Notes: generated from the letters alone by a model not told the origin. A DNA stretch of 64,000 nt from Prochlorococcus sp. AG-449-G23 (GCA_003209585.1 QCQJ01000005.1:1-64000); one strand, 5' to 3'. Shown: positions 8,264-16,127, counted from the first letter of the stretch. Translations and numbers: made by a program.

Positions 8264-8556
8264 ATGGCTGCATCTTACTGGTTGGTTAACTCAAATAGAT
8301 CAAAGGTAAAAAGATTTATTGAAAATACAAATAATAAAGACCAATTTTTTAAATATATGTTTTTGATTCTGGAAAGATAATTTCTACATGGGGTAAAGGA
8401 CCACCAATTATGACAACTAGAGAAGAATTAAAGAAAGAAGCAGCTAGAGAGGAATGGCAAAAATTAATAACTCAAGGTTGGAGAAGAACTGAGGAAGTTT
8501 GGACAAAAAAAGAGGGTAAAGCTATACCTGATTTTGTGAAAGTAGACAGATCGTAG
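8264..8556 (+). pseudogene. Frameshifted DUF1651 paralogue
   Basis: The first frame gives MAASYWLVNSNRSKVKRF and stops at an early TAA. Shifting frame at the T-run near 8363-8367 restores DSGKII, GPPIMTTREE, and QGWRRTEEVW up to TAG at 8554. Both halves align with the intact gene at 9732-9977 (SYWLINSTRSEVKRF, DTGKIVGG, QGWSKIEEVW). Loss of one T from a homopolymer explains the break. Confidence 0.75.
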
Positions 8557-8644
8557 ACAAATGTTGCTTAAATTGTCAGGACAAATTACGCAGAAATAAT
8601 AAAAAAATAAATATACATTTTAAATCTAGTGATGTTAATGTAGT

Positions 8645-8699
8645 CTGCGGTGTTTTGGGAGAACTAGGTTTCGAATTATAATCCTATAGTACTCCCTCC
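8645..8699 (+). repeat. Degenerate tRNA-Pro-like fragment D
   Basis: GTGTTTTGGGAGAACTAGG resembles the proline anticodon arm and variable loop, followed by TTTCGAATTATAATCCTA (a disrupted T-arm) and a CTCCC acceptor-like end. It is the most decayed of the four copies. It marks the right edge of the block that starts at fragment C. Confidence 0.5.
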
Positions 8700-8862
8700 A
8701 ATAAGAACAATTCATATACTGCTTTCCCAAGGCTGTCTTTTTTCTCATTTGTTTTAAAGTTTTTAGGGTAATGGGTAGTAGGCGAATATTTGTATTGATT
8801 GAATGACTTAAGAAAGTAGTATATCGCCCACCATTTCAAAAGAGATAGAGAATGGTTTTTGA

Positions 8863-9585
8863 TTATTCATATGTTTTAGAAGAGTTTTCGAGTAATCCAT
8901 TTAATTTTAAGAGTTCTTCTTTAGTAAATTCCCGATATTTTCCTGTTGGCACGTCTAGCTTAATATTCATAATTCTTACACGCTTTAATGATTGTACTTT
9001 GTAGCCTAAGGACTCACACATTCTTCTAATCTGACGGTTAAGTCCTTGAGTAAGTATTATTTTAAATTTTTTTTGTCCCAATTGTTTTACGAAACAATCC
9101 TTAGTTATGGTGTCTAATATTTCAACTCCGTTACTCATGCTTTGAATAAAATCGTGGTTAATCGGACGATTAACTCTCACGATGTATTCTTTTTCATGAT
9201 TATTTCTTGCTCTGAGTATTTTATTTACGATATCTCCATCGTTAGTTAAAAAAATTAATCCTTCACTTAGCTTATCCAATCTTCCAATAGGGAAAACTCT
9301 TTTGGGATATTTAATGAAATCTATTACATTATTGGGTTCTACTTTTCTATCAGTTGTGCAAACAATGCCAATAGGCTTATTAAAGGCCAAATATATTTTT
9401 TTTTGTTTTGCAGATTTTTCTATTCTTTGACCTTTAACTTCTACTTGATCTCCTTCTTCTACCTTGGTGCCTATTTCTGGAATTTCACCATTAATGGTTA
9501 CTTTTCCTTCTTCAATTAATCTATCTGCTACTCTTCTGGAGCAATAACCGACTTCGCTTAAATATTTATTTATTCTGATAGCCAT
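8863..9585 (-). CDS. 23S rRNA pseudouridine synthase, RluF/RluB type
   Basis: 240 residues. An N-terminal S4 RNA-binding domain (INKYLSEVGYCSRRVADRLI, about 4-60) precedes a RsuA/RluB-type catalytic domain with the nucleophile Asp in GRLDKLSEGL (about 101-110) and the C-terminal signature GLNRQIRRMCESLGY. The wording GIVCTTDRKVEPNNVIDFI is closest to RluF, which modifies helix 69-75-region uridines of 23S rRNA. It is isolated in an island context, so acquisition by transfer is possible. Confidence 0.85.
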   Translation of the reverse strand: MAIRINKYLSEVGYCSRRVADRLIEEGKVTINGEIPEIGTKVEEGDQVEVKGQRIEKSAKQKKIYLAFNKPIGIVCTTDRKVEPNNVIDFIKYPKRVFPIGRLDKLSEGLIFLTNDGDIVNKILRARNNHEKEYIVRVNRPINHDFIQSMSNGVEILDTITKDCFVKQLGQKKFKIILTQGLNRQIRRMCESLGYKVQSLKRVRIMNIKLDVPTGKYREFTKEELLKLNGLLENSSKTYE

Positions 9586-9731
9586 TTTCGATATTTCTTT
9601 TTGATCTGTTCTAATAATTGACTAATTTCCCACTATTTTAAATCGAGTGTCAATTTTAGTTAATATTCAGTTAATTGGATTTCAAATTATTTTAATCAAT
9701 TAAGTTCTACCCTATAGATCTAACTATCTTT

Positions 9732-9977
9732 CTAAGGCCAAACTTCTTCTATTTTACTCCATCCCTGAGAAAGTAATCTTTCATAAATTTCTCTAGCTAA
9801 ATCTATTTCAACAGAAACTGTATTTGTCATTACTGGTGGTTTTTTTTCTAATCCTCCCACTATTTTTCCAGTATCTATGAACATATACTCAAAAACTCCA
9901 TCAATGCTCTTATCGTTTTTCATAAATCTTTTAACTTCTGACCTAGTTGAATTAATCAACCAATAAGATTTAGCCAT
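9732..9977 (-). CDS. DUF1651 family protein
   Basis: 81 residues with the DUF1651 pattern: an N-terminal SYWLINSTR, a central DTGKIVGG, and a C-terminal AREIYERLLSQGWSKIEEVWP. The family is restricted to marine picocyanobacteria and often multicopy. Its function is unknown. A frameshifted paralogue lies at 8264 and a more distant member at 27990. Confidence 0.8.
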   Translation of the reverse strand: MAKSYWLINSTRSEVKRFMKNDKSIDGVFEYMFIDTGKIVGGLEKKPPVMTNTVSVEIDLAREIYERLLSQGWSKIEEVWP

Positions 9978-10009
9978 TAATCTAAACTTGGAATTAGTGA
10001 GCGTTCCAT

Positions 10010-10648
10010 TTAAAACAAACTCATTTGATCAATTCCCCCCCCCCTTACATCCTCTACTAGCCAACCATCAGGTGACCAACCCATCATTATTGGAAATAAT
10101 CCTTTTAATTCATCTGCATCTTTAACTTGCTCTGTCCATTGTTCTTCATATCCATTAGGTACGATTACAGGCATGCGGTGATGTAAAGGTTTAACTAAAT
10201 CATTTGGTTCAGTTGTTAAAATGCAGCAACTCTCAAGTTCTGCGCCATCTGGGGAGGTCCACTTACTCCAAATTCCTCCTAACCAAAAAGTCTTGTAATT
10301 CGCTTTTCGAACACGATATTTTTTTTCAAAAAAACCACTCGCAGGGACTAGGCACCTTTTATGTTTCCAACTTCCACTAAATAGTTTTTTTTCTTCTACG
10401 GTTTCTGATCTTGCATTAAATGGTCTTGGTCTCTTATTGTCAAATGGGTCTTTCGCCCAAGGGGATATGAATCCCCATGTCATAAAAGTAGTTTTAATTC
10501 TTCCTTCATTTTTAATTACAAGCACAGGATCATTAGGCCTTATAAGATTTTGAGTCTCGTATTTAGAATCAAGTCCTTTTGGATAATCTTGTTTTAAAAC
10601 CATTGGTAACTCCTCAAATTTAGTTTTTAGCTCAAATCTTCCGCACAT
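10010..10648 (-). CDS. SRAP domain protein (YedK/HMCES-like)
   Basis: 212 residues, the usual size. Cys2 (MCGRF) is the catalytic residue that becomes the N-terminus and crosslinks to abasic sites in single-stranded DNA. FNARSET, PASGFFE and HHRMPVI supply the conserved Asn, Glu and His. The protein shields abasic sites during replication. It is convergent with nothing and lies 32 bases upstream of the DUF1651 gene on the same strand, so the two may be co-transcribed. Confidence 0.92.
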   Translation of the reverse strand: MCGRFELKTKFEELPMVLKQDYPKGLDSKYETQNLIRPNDPVLVIKNEGRIKTTFMTWGFISPWAKDPFDNKRPRPFNARSETVEEKKLFSGSWKHKRCLVPASGFFEKKYRVRKANYKTFWLGGIWSKWTSPDGAELESCCILTTEPNDLVKPLHHRMPVIVPNGYEEQWTEQVKDADELKGLFPIMMGWSPDGWLVEDVRGGGIDQMSLF

Positions 10649-10840
10649 TGATTTTTAAAATCTTGTTAAAACTTACTTAAAGAAAGCAGCAAATTTTCCT
10701 TATTTTAGATCTACTTTCAATTTTCTCAAATAAAAAAACAATTTTTTGATCGCAGAAAGTTTTTCATCTAAATAATTAAAAGAAAATGTAGATTTTTAAA
10801 AGCTTCCTCAAATTTAACTTGAATGTTTCAAACTTAAAAT

Positions 10841-10987
10841 ATGACTGATCCAATTCTTTATTTTTCTATGTTACTTGGACTTGGAGGAGTTTATGTGTTA
10901 ATCTCTTCCTTCCATGATGATGACGATGGTGATGATGATGGAGAAAAATACATTTTTAATCTAGAACACACTAATCTAGCTAGATAG
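10841..10987 (+). CDS. Small membrane protein with Asp-rich segment
   Basis: 48 residues: a hydrophobic helix (about 3-22) followed by an acidic run (HDDDDGDDDGE) and a short tail. An Asp-rich tail could bind divalent metal, but this is speculation. No family recognised. Confidence 0.55.
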   Translation: MTDPILYFSMLLGLGGVYVLISSFHDDDDGDDDGEKYIFNLEHTNLAR

Positions 10988-11238
10988 TTGATGTTTTTAT
11001 AAAGTAATAGTATAAAGGTAAAAGTTGCTTGGAAAAATAGGCTCTCATCGCAAAAAAGGCTTATAAGTATTGGATATAATATCTTGCTTGATCGAAATTT
11101 ACATGAATATTATATTAATTTTCAAATTTAATTGTTGGGTCCTCTATCCGTATATATTTGTGCCTTAAACCGTACATTTTTATTAGTCGTTTGATAAGCA
11201 TGCCTAGTTAGAACTTAGTGGTATGAAAAATAAACTAA

Positions 11239-11424
11239 ATGCTTTCAACACCGATCCAATCTTGTAATAAATATGTGTTGAGTTACAAAGATTCATCAAA
11301 TAATACACATGAAGTCGGCTTCTATGCACGCGATGCGTACGACTGCTTATTGCTTGCAAGAGATTTCAACTCTTACGTACATGACAATCCAGGATCTGTA
11401 ATCAGAATCCAACAAAAATTTTGA
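11239..11424 (+). CDS. Small conserved-looking soluble protein
   Basis: 61 residues, mixed alpha/beta composition with KYVLSYKDSSNNTHEVGFYARDAYDCLLLARDF broken across residues 11-43. No membrane segment. It is followed 11 bases later by another small gene with a clear ribosome-binding site, so they probably form an operon. Function unknown. Confidence 0.65.
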   Translation: MLSTPIQSCNKYVLSYKDSSNNTHEVGFYARDAYDCLLLARDFNSYVHDNPGSVIRIQQKF

Positions 11425-11435
11425 GGTAATTAATT

Positions 11436-11600
11436 ATGAATTTAAAAAGATCACCATTCGCAATTCAAGATAAAAATGCAAAAGATCTTGATAATGCAAA
11501 AGATTTACCCACTATTGCAGATTTAATGAGAGAACAGAAGGTTCCACAATATAACGGAAATGCAGTTCACCACAGAAGAGATTTAGACTCTCTCGGTTAG
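11436..11600 (+). CDS. Small charged soluble protein
   Basis: 54 residues with a GAGG site ten bases before the ATG. Highly charged, with a DAKDL-like repeat near residues 12-24 and HHRR near the C-terminus. Probably co-transcribed with the gene at 11239. Function unknown. Confidence 0.55.
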   Translation: MNLKRSPFAIQDKNAKDLDNAKDLPTIADLMREQKVPQYNGNAVHHRRDLDSLG

Positions 11601-11669
11601 TTTACGAGAATAGTTATTTACTAACTTTTTGGAAATTAATGATAATAATAAATGATGTTTATGTTTCAT

Positions 11670-11837
11670 TCATAAAATAATATCTTCTTCCTCAAGTTTT
11701 TTTTTAAGCTCTAAGGGCATATATTCAATATCTTTCTTTATTGCATTAATTGCATCTCTATACTTTTCAGGTTCAGTCAAAAGCATTTTTATTAAATTGT
11801 ATTGACTTTCAATTTCTTGAGAAGAAAATTTTCCCAT
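11670..11837 (-). CDS. Small helical protein
   Basis: 55 residues, almost entirely amphipathic helix with many Lys and Glu (MLLTEPEKYRDAINAIKKDI). No membrane segment or signal. It lies 60 bases downstream of the DUF3303 gene on the same strand. Function unknown. Confidence 0.5.
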   Translation of the reverse strand: MGKFSSQEIESQYNLIKMLLTEPEKYRDAINAIKKDIEYMPLELKKKLEEEDIIL

Positions 11838-11897
11838 AAAAAACATCTACTTTCCATCTATGTTAGATCAACTGTCAATCACTTAAAAGATTGAACT

Positions 11898-12209
11898 TTA
11901 ATTGGAGGATGCCGCAATTTCTTTATGGACGGAGAGAAATTCTTTATCTGTCAAAACAGGTGTGACTTCAATTTCTACGCCAAAATTGTCGACCCAGATA
12001 CTACTCCATTTCCAAATATTCTGATGGTTTGAAGATTCAACTATAGCCCAACCATTAGCTCCCTCAGGATTTACCACTCGATTAAGAACTTTAAAACCAT
12101 CAAATTGATCACCTTCGCATCCACCTTCAACAAAACCCGCAAAAGCTTCTGCCCCTTGCATATGACTTTCTTGATCTGGAAATTGCCAGTGTACGATGTA
12201 AGTTTGCAT
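11898..12209 (-). CDS. DUF3303-like protein
   Basis: 103 residues. It begins MQTYIVHWQFPD and carries GWAIVESSNHQNIWKWSSIW in the second half, the pattern of the DUF3303 ferredoxin-fold family common in cyanobacteria. These are small soluble dimeric alpha/beta-barrel-like proteins with no assigned role. Start supported by typical length. Confidence 0.78.
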   Translation of the reverse strand: MQTYIVHWQFPDQESHMQGAEAFAGFVEGGCEGDQFDGFKVLNRVVNPEGANGWAIVESSNHQNIWKWSSIWVDNFGVEIEVTPVLTDKEFLSVHKEIAASSN

Positions 12210-12341
12210 GAATAAAATTATTTTTTTCTAATTATTAATTATCGAATTTAAAAATTAAATAAAAAGTCTTTAAACACTAATTAAAAACGCATAAGCCTAA
12301 AAGTGAAAAATAACAAAAAAAAAGACTCTTACGAGCCTAGG

Positions 12342-12507
12342 TGATGGGGACTCCTATAATGACAAATTAAACAGAAACAAACAACCCCATCAATAGGTAA
12401 TTTTTAATACTTACAAACACCATATATAGTGCTAAGATTTTTAAGAAGGTTGGGTGATGGGGATTATCCCTCTTTTTGGTTGGGGCGAAGCTAACGCCCC
12501 TTTTTTT
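12342..12507 (+). ncRNA. Candidate structured RNA with alternative pairings
   Basis: TGATGGGG at 12342-12349 and again at 12455-12462 are both complementary to CCCCATCA at 12385-12392, so two mutually exclusive stems are possible. A strong intrinsic terminator ends the element at 12507. TATAAT at 12355 and TATAGT at about 12424 are possible -10 boxes for shorter transcripts of about 140 or 70 bases. No long frame is present. It could be a small RNA or an attenuator; I do not recognise a known family. Confidence 0.5.
12482..12507 (+). terminator. Intrinsic terminator
   Basis: GGGGCG-AAGCTAA-CGCCCC followed by seven T residues: a six-pair GC-rich stem, one of the strongest terminators in the window. 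No protein-coding gene lies upstream on this strand, which is the main reason to propose a non-coding RNA here. Confidence 0.88.
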
Positions 12508-12734
12508 ATGGAAAAATTACTTTAATTAAAAAAGCCAGCTCGAGGCTAAAATTATTTGAAGCTTTTGAAGATAGTTCTAAGCATTCTTCCATGATTAATG
12601 CAGTTTTAATTTCTTATAATTGTGTTTTTAAGAGATTAAGTAAGCCAATCATGAAAGACTCTAGTGTTGAGTCTATCGAAGCAGCGAGAAACAAATATAA
12701 AAAACTATTAGAAAAAGGGTGGAAGAAATTATAG
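12508..12734 (+). pseudogene. Small gene, probably frameshifted near its start
   Basis: An open frame reading ...LFEAFEDSSKHSSMINAV... to EARNKYKKLLEKGWKKL (with the DUF1651-like GW ending) stays open upstream to about 12516 but has no start there. The ATG at 12508 is out of frame by one base; adding one A to the A-run at 12512-12516 would join them. An intact 47-residue product from the ATG at 12591 is the alternative. The 5' end overlaps the terminator T-run. Confidence 0.45.
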
Positions 12735-12837
12735 ATTCAATAGTTTTATTTAAAAAAATGGTGAATAGGTACTTTACCTAAAATTTGACTTTATTAATTA
12801 TTAATTGCTAGATAAGCTGCAAAATGAAGGATTGACT

Positions 12838-13003
12838 ATGAAAAAAGACATTTTTTCCAATATTAAAGATTCAGATGCTTTGGAAAGTTTTTTTGAATAT
12901 ATATTCTTTTAGCATCAATAGTGAGGGAATAGATTGCAGAACAGCATGTTATGTAAAACATTTAGAACCAAATAATATTAATTACCCTTTAAATTTTTTA
13001 TAA
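12838..13003 (+). pseudogene. Short frameshifted gene remnant
   Basis: The first frame (MKKDIFSNIKDSDALESFF) ends at TAG after 24 codons. A second frame then reads SINSEGIDCRTACYVKHLEP and ends at TAA at 13001. Both halves have coding-like composition, so a frameshift near 12900 is likely. Family unknown. Confidence 0.4.
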
Positions 13004-13036
13004 GCAAAGCTGATTGATAATTGCTAGATTACATTG

Positions 13037-13150
13037 ATGATATTTCCACCCTCTCAAGTTGTTTTTGGTCTCTTGTTTTTATCTATAGCAGTAGTTCTAA
13101 TTTGGGATATTAGATATAATCCTTTTGGAGAAGACGAGGACAGACTTTAA
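13037..13150 (+). CDS. Small membrane protein
   Basis: 37 residues: one hydrophobic helix (about 7-23) and an acidic end (FGEDEDRL). It converges on the gene at 13154 with three bases between the stops. Function unknown. Confidence 0.5.
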   Translation: MIFPPSQVVFGLLFLSIAVVLIWDIRYNPFGEDEDRL

Positions 13151-13153
13151 GTC

Positions 13154-13270
13154 TCAACTAGGAAGCTGATTTGTAGGTGGTGCGTGAAATCGCCGTTTAT
13201 TTCTTTTGAGTCTTTTGTAAACAATTAAGGAGCCTAAAACTAACAATGAAATAGCTATTGAGTGAATCAT
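13154..13270 (-). CDS. Small membrane protein with basic tail
   Basis: 38 residues: an N-terminal helix (about 3-17) followed by a very basic stretch (YKRLKRNKRRFH). Function unknown. Confidence 0.45.
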   Translation of the reverse strand: MIHSIAISLLVLGSLIVYKRLKRNKRRFHAPPTNQLPS

Positions 13271-13441
13271 ATTAAGTACTTTTATACATATAAAAACAAA
13301 TATGTCCTAAATATCAATGATTAAATTTATTTTTTCAAAATGTGACTAATTTTTAATATTTAGCTTTGACATTAGGTAACAAAAATAACCGAGAGAGAAT
13401 GCTTACCTTACCAAAAGTAATTGCTATGCAATAAGAATGAA

Positions 13442-13546
13442 TCACTTTTTCTTATTTCTCATTTGATATTGCAGAACTGCTTTTAGGTGTTGTACTTCTT
13501 TTTCTAAAGTCTCAATTCTTTTTTCTAGTTCTTCATTAGATGCCAT
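13442..13546 (-). CDS. Small coiled-coil peptide
   Basis: 34 residues forming one amphipathic helix with leucine/isoleucine heptads (LEKRIETLEKEVQHLKAVL). Probably a dimerising peptide. Function unknown. Confidence 0.5.
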   Translation of the reverse strand: MASNEELEKRIETLEKEVQHLKAVLQYQMRNKKK

Positions 13547-13693
13547 AATTTTTGGGATATAAATTCCTTGATATTTATACTATTAAAAAAGTGACTTATT
13601 ACCCATTGCAAATGTCAAATAAGTATTAGAGCCTATTGATGGGCATAATTTCTCTAGATAAATTACGCACAGTATAAATTTAAGGGGGAATTT

Positions 13694-13837
13694 ATGAGTG
13701 GAGATTATGAGACACTAGAAATAAATCAACCTAAAATTACATATTTTCAGAGAAGATCCGAAAATAATACAGAATGGTTAGATGAATTAATCAACCAAAT
13801 TGAAGATATGAAAAACAATATATCCAAATCTTCTTAA
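13694..13837 (+). CDS. First gene of a tiny-gene operon
   Basis: 47 residues, hydrophilic, preceded by TAAGGGGGAA, a usable ribosome-binding site. Its stop overlaps the next ATG (TAATG). It starts a run of five tightly packed small genes ending at 14659. Function unknown. Confidence 0.65.
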   Translation: MSGDYETLEINQPKITYFQRRSENNTEWLDELINQIEDMKNNISKSS

Positions 13838-13950
13838 TGACAGAAATATATTTGAAGGAATTAGAGAAATTTGAAAAAAATGGATACAATGACGAGCTAA
13901 AAGATATATATTTAAGGGAAATTATTGACAGAAATAAAGAATACGAATGA
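13837..13950 (+). CDS. Second gene of the tiny-gene operon
   Basis: 37 residues, charged and helical (KELEKFEKNGYNDELKDIYL). It overlaps both neighbours (TAATG upstream, ATGA downstream), which strongly suggests translational coupling. Function unknown. Confidence 0.6.
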   Translation: MTEIYLKELEKFEKNGYNDELKDIYLREIIDRNKEYE

Positions 13951-14177
13951 GATCAAATTTTCGACCAAATATTCGACTAACTACAAACATTCTTTTAGTT
14001 ATTGGTACTTTTGCTATTGCTTTTAAAATTACTCCAATAGCAGAGGTATATCAGGGAAAAAATTTATGTATTAAATATTTAAAACATCAAATAGATCGAG
14101 ACAAACTTATCAAAAGACTAAAATTAGTTAAACAAGCAAATCCATCTAGTATTTGTGATTCTGTTCTTAAAAGTTAA
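13947..14177 (+). CDS. Signal-anchored small protein
   Basis: 76 residues. A hydrophobic segment (about 13-30) is followed by a lysine-rich, periplasm-facing domain with two cysteines (LCIKYL and SICDSV). The ATG overlaps the previous stop. Function unknown. Confidence 0.65.
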   Translation: MRSNFRPNIRLTTNILLVIGTFAIAFKITPIAEVYQGKNLCIKYLKHQIDRDKLIKRLKLVKQANPSSICDSVLKS

Positions 14178-14179
14178 AA

Positions 14180-14398
14180 ATGCGTATTATTATAAATTTT
14201 AAATTTTTTATTTTTTTATTTTTCTTATCTCTAAATTTCAATAGTTATTCTCTTGCACATATGAGGGGTACATTTCTTTCTGAAGAGGACGCTGAAAAAA
14301 GATCTTTAGAACTTGGTTGCGAAGGAGTACATAAGAACCAGGATAAATGGATGCCATGCAAAAACGAAAAAGAATTACATATTTATTTGAGGAAATAG
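14180..14398 (+). CDS. DUF3721-like secreted protein
   Basis: 72 residues: signal peptide at about 1-27, then MRGTFLSEEDAEKRSLELGC and KWMPCKNEKEL. The paired cysteines and this wording match DUF3721, a small picocyanobacterial family of unknown role. It starts two bases after the previous stop. Confidence 0.72.
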   Translation: MRIIINFKFFIFLFFLSLNFNSYSLAHMRGTFLSEEDAEKRSLELGCEGVHKNQDKWMPCKNEKELHIYLRK

Positions 14399-14659
14399 AT
14401 GGAAAGATTAAAAACCAATAAAAGAAAAATTCACAGAAATATAACCTCAATTTCAGCACTCCCCTTACTAATTACTATAGTATCTGGGACTATTTATAGT
14501 ATTCTTCAATCATTAGGAGTAGATGCTTTCTGGTTAATAAAATGGCATACGGGTAATTTTGGCGTTATTAATTTGCAACCTTTTTACTCGATATTTCTTG
14601 GTATAGCTTCAATAATCTCAATAATATCTGGCGTTAAACTATTACGAGACAAACCTTAG
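14399..14659 (+). CDS. Two-helix membrane protein, PepSY-TM-like
   Basis: 86 residues, beginning directly at the previous stop. Two hydrophobic helices (about 17-38 and 60-80) flank a loop with KWHTGNFG. The KIHRNI start and the WH...G loop recall PepSY-associated transmembrane proteins, but the match is weak. Last gene of the five-gene run. Confidence 0.65.
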   Translation: MERLKTNKRKIHRNITSISALPLLITIVSGTIYSILQSLGVDAFWLIKWHTGNFGVINLQPFYSIFLGIASIISIISGVKLLRDKP

Positions 14660-14687
14660 ATAAATTCTAGGCCAGGCCAAAGTCTAA

Positions 14688-14888
14688 CTAATTAATAATA
14701 TTTGCTCCGCCACTTACTAACAGAATTATCGCTCCTAGTGCCATTGTTGCTACGCCCATATATGGATATTTCTTAATTCTCGATTTGGTAATTGGAAGCC
14801 ATGAAAAGTATCTATCAGATTTATTCAATTCAACTTTTTTTTGTCTAGGTGGCAATCCTAATTCTTCTCTTCTTTTAGCTTCACCCAT
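14688..14888 (-). CDS. DUF2839 family protein
   Basis: 66 residues beginning with the family signature MGEAKRREELGLPPR, then a hydrophobic helix near the C-terminus (about 43-62). DUF2839 proteins are small cyanobacterial membrane proteins of unknown role. A paralogue is at 17087-17302. Confidence 0.85.
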   Translation of the reverse strand: MGEAKRREELGLPPRQKKVELNKSDRYFSWLPITKSRIKKYPYMGVATMALGAIILLVSGGANIIN

Positions 14889-14993
14889 AATCTTAAATTT
14901 ATCTATATACCAATATTAAAAATTATGTTCTAAAATTGTGAGTTAATTTTATTTAAAGAATAGTTCTTTATGTAAGGATAAATTATTTAAAAT

Positions 14994-15140
14994 TTATTTA
15001 GCCTTCTTTAAATATAGATTCTTTGTATTTGCCTGATCTGATGTAAATAACAAAATCAATATAGTTCCAACTAGAAATGAAAAAATCATTGTTAAACCAA
15101 CAACTTCAACCATCTCACTAGGTAAATAATTTAGAAACAT
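14994..15140 (-). CDS. Small membrane protein
   Basis: 48 residues with one hydrophobic helix (about 12-33) and a lysine-rich tail (KNLYLKKAK). Function unknown. Confidence 0.5.
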   Translation of the reverse strand: MFLNYLPSEMVEVVGLTMIFSFLVGTILILLFTSDQANTKNLYLKKAK

Positions 15141-15294
15141 AATTAATCTATCTATTATTTTAAACTTAGCAATTGTATATTTTATGTAAAGTAAGTATTC
15201 TTTCTTAAATTTCTAAAAGAGCTAATTGAGACTTCTTACTCTTTACTTATTTCTATTTTCAGGATAAATTTTGTCTTAGTCTATAAAAATTTTC

Positions 15295-15585
15295 TTACTT
15301 AGCTATCCCTATTTTCTTAAGCAATTTCAGGTAAGGCAAGGCCCAATTACCAAAAGTAAAAGAGATGGTCGTATTTTTTGTAGTTTGGAATAATGTTTTA
15401 GAACGTGTAGAGGCTAATTTAGAGAATTTCTTAATAGTCTCCGCTTCTAGATTATTTATATACAATTTTTTTTGAACACCTCGATATTTCTTATGTGGCA
15501 AATAATTTTCTATAAACCATAAGACTTGATCTAACTTTGATTTATTGGTTGAGTTATTGAATTGTTTATATTTCTTTTTAAACAT
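15295..15585 (-). CDS. Hypothetical basic protein
   Basis: 96 residues, very lysine-rich, no signal peptide or membrane helix. Central ETIKKFSKLASTRSKTLFQT could be helical. No family recognised. Composition is typical of the island. Confidence 0.55.
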   Translation of the reverse strand: MFKKKYKQFNNSTNKSKLDQVLWFIENYLPHKKYRGVQKKLYINNLEAETIKKFSKLASTRSKTLFQTTKNTTISFTFGNWALPYLKLLKKIGIAK

Positions 15586-15726
15586 CTTTATTTACCTCTT
15601 TATTCCTAAATTAAATTTGCCATTTATATACTTTAAATCAATAGTAAAAGCATCAAAATAATTTTCTTTTAATAATCGAGAATCGGCAAAAGAAATATAT
15701 TGTAAATTATTATATTTCTTTAAAAA

Positions 15727-15752
15727 GAGAGGGTTTAAGCCCTCTCTTTTTG
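15727..15752 (-). terminator. Strong hairpin terminator
   Basis: AGAGAGGG-TTTAAG-CCCTCTCT with A residues on one side and T residues on the other, so it can act in both directions. It lies just after the 3' end of the broken minus-strand gene at 15772-15942. Confidence 0.8.
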
Positions 15753-15771
15753 ATCAGTTCGAAATAAGAAT

Positions 15772-15942
15772 TTAAATTTTTGAGTCTTTCAATTTCATTC
15801 CTTTTTGTGTTTGCCTGATTCTTTCTTCAAAGACGGATCTTCTGTATGGAGTTACTTAGCCATTTTTAGTTGCCAAAAGTTGGGCTTTGTAAAGCCTATT
15901 GGCTCTTGTGATTTTTTCTCTTATTTGTAAGAGGTTATTCAT
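15772..15942 (-). pseudogene. Small gene with premature TAA
   Basis: The frame begins MNNLLQIREKITRANRLYKA, hits TAA at 15856-15858 after 28 codons (...ATKNG), then continues VTPYRRSVFEERIRQTQKG to its own TAA. One base change in the internal stop would restore a 56-residue basic, helical protein. A strong terminator follows. Family unknown. Confidence 0.5.
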
Positions 15943-16127
15943 GGTCTTGTGCAGTTAATGAGAATCCCTTTCCCTATTCCCATGTCATGCGTCCAGAATT
16001 ATAAACTTGGATGAACGTAAATGCACAATAATTCTCCCAAAAAATAAAGCGAGAGTAATTTTTACTAATTATTTTCTTAACAATAAAGACTGAATAAATT
16101 GGAAAAAAATTTTTTATATTGAGTACA

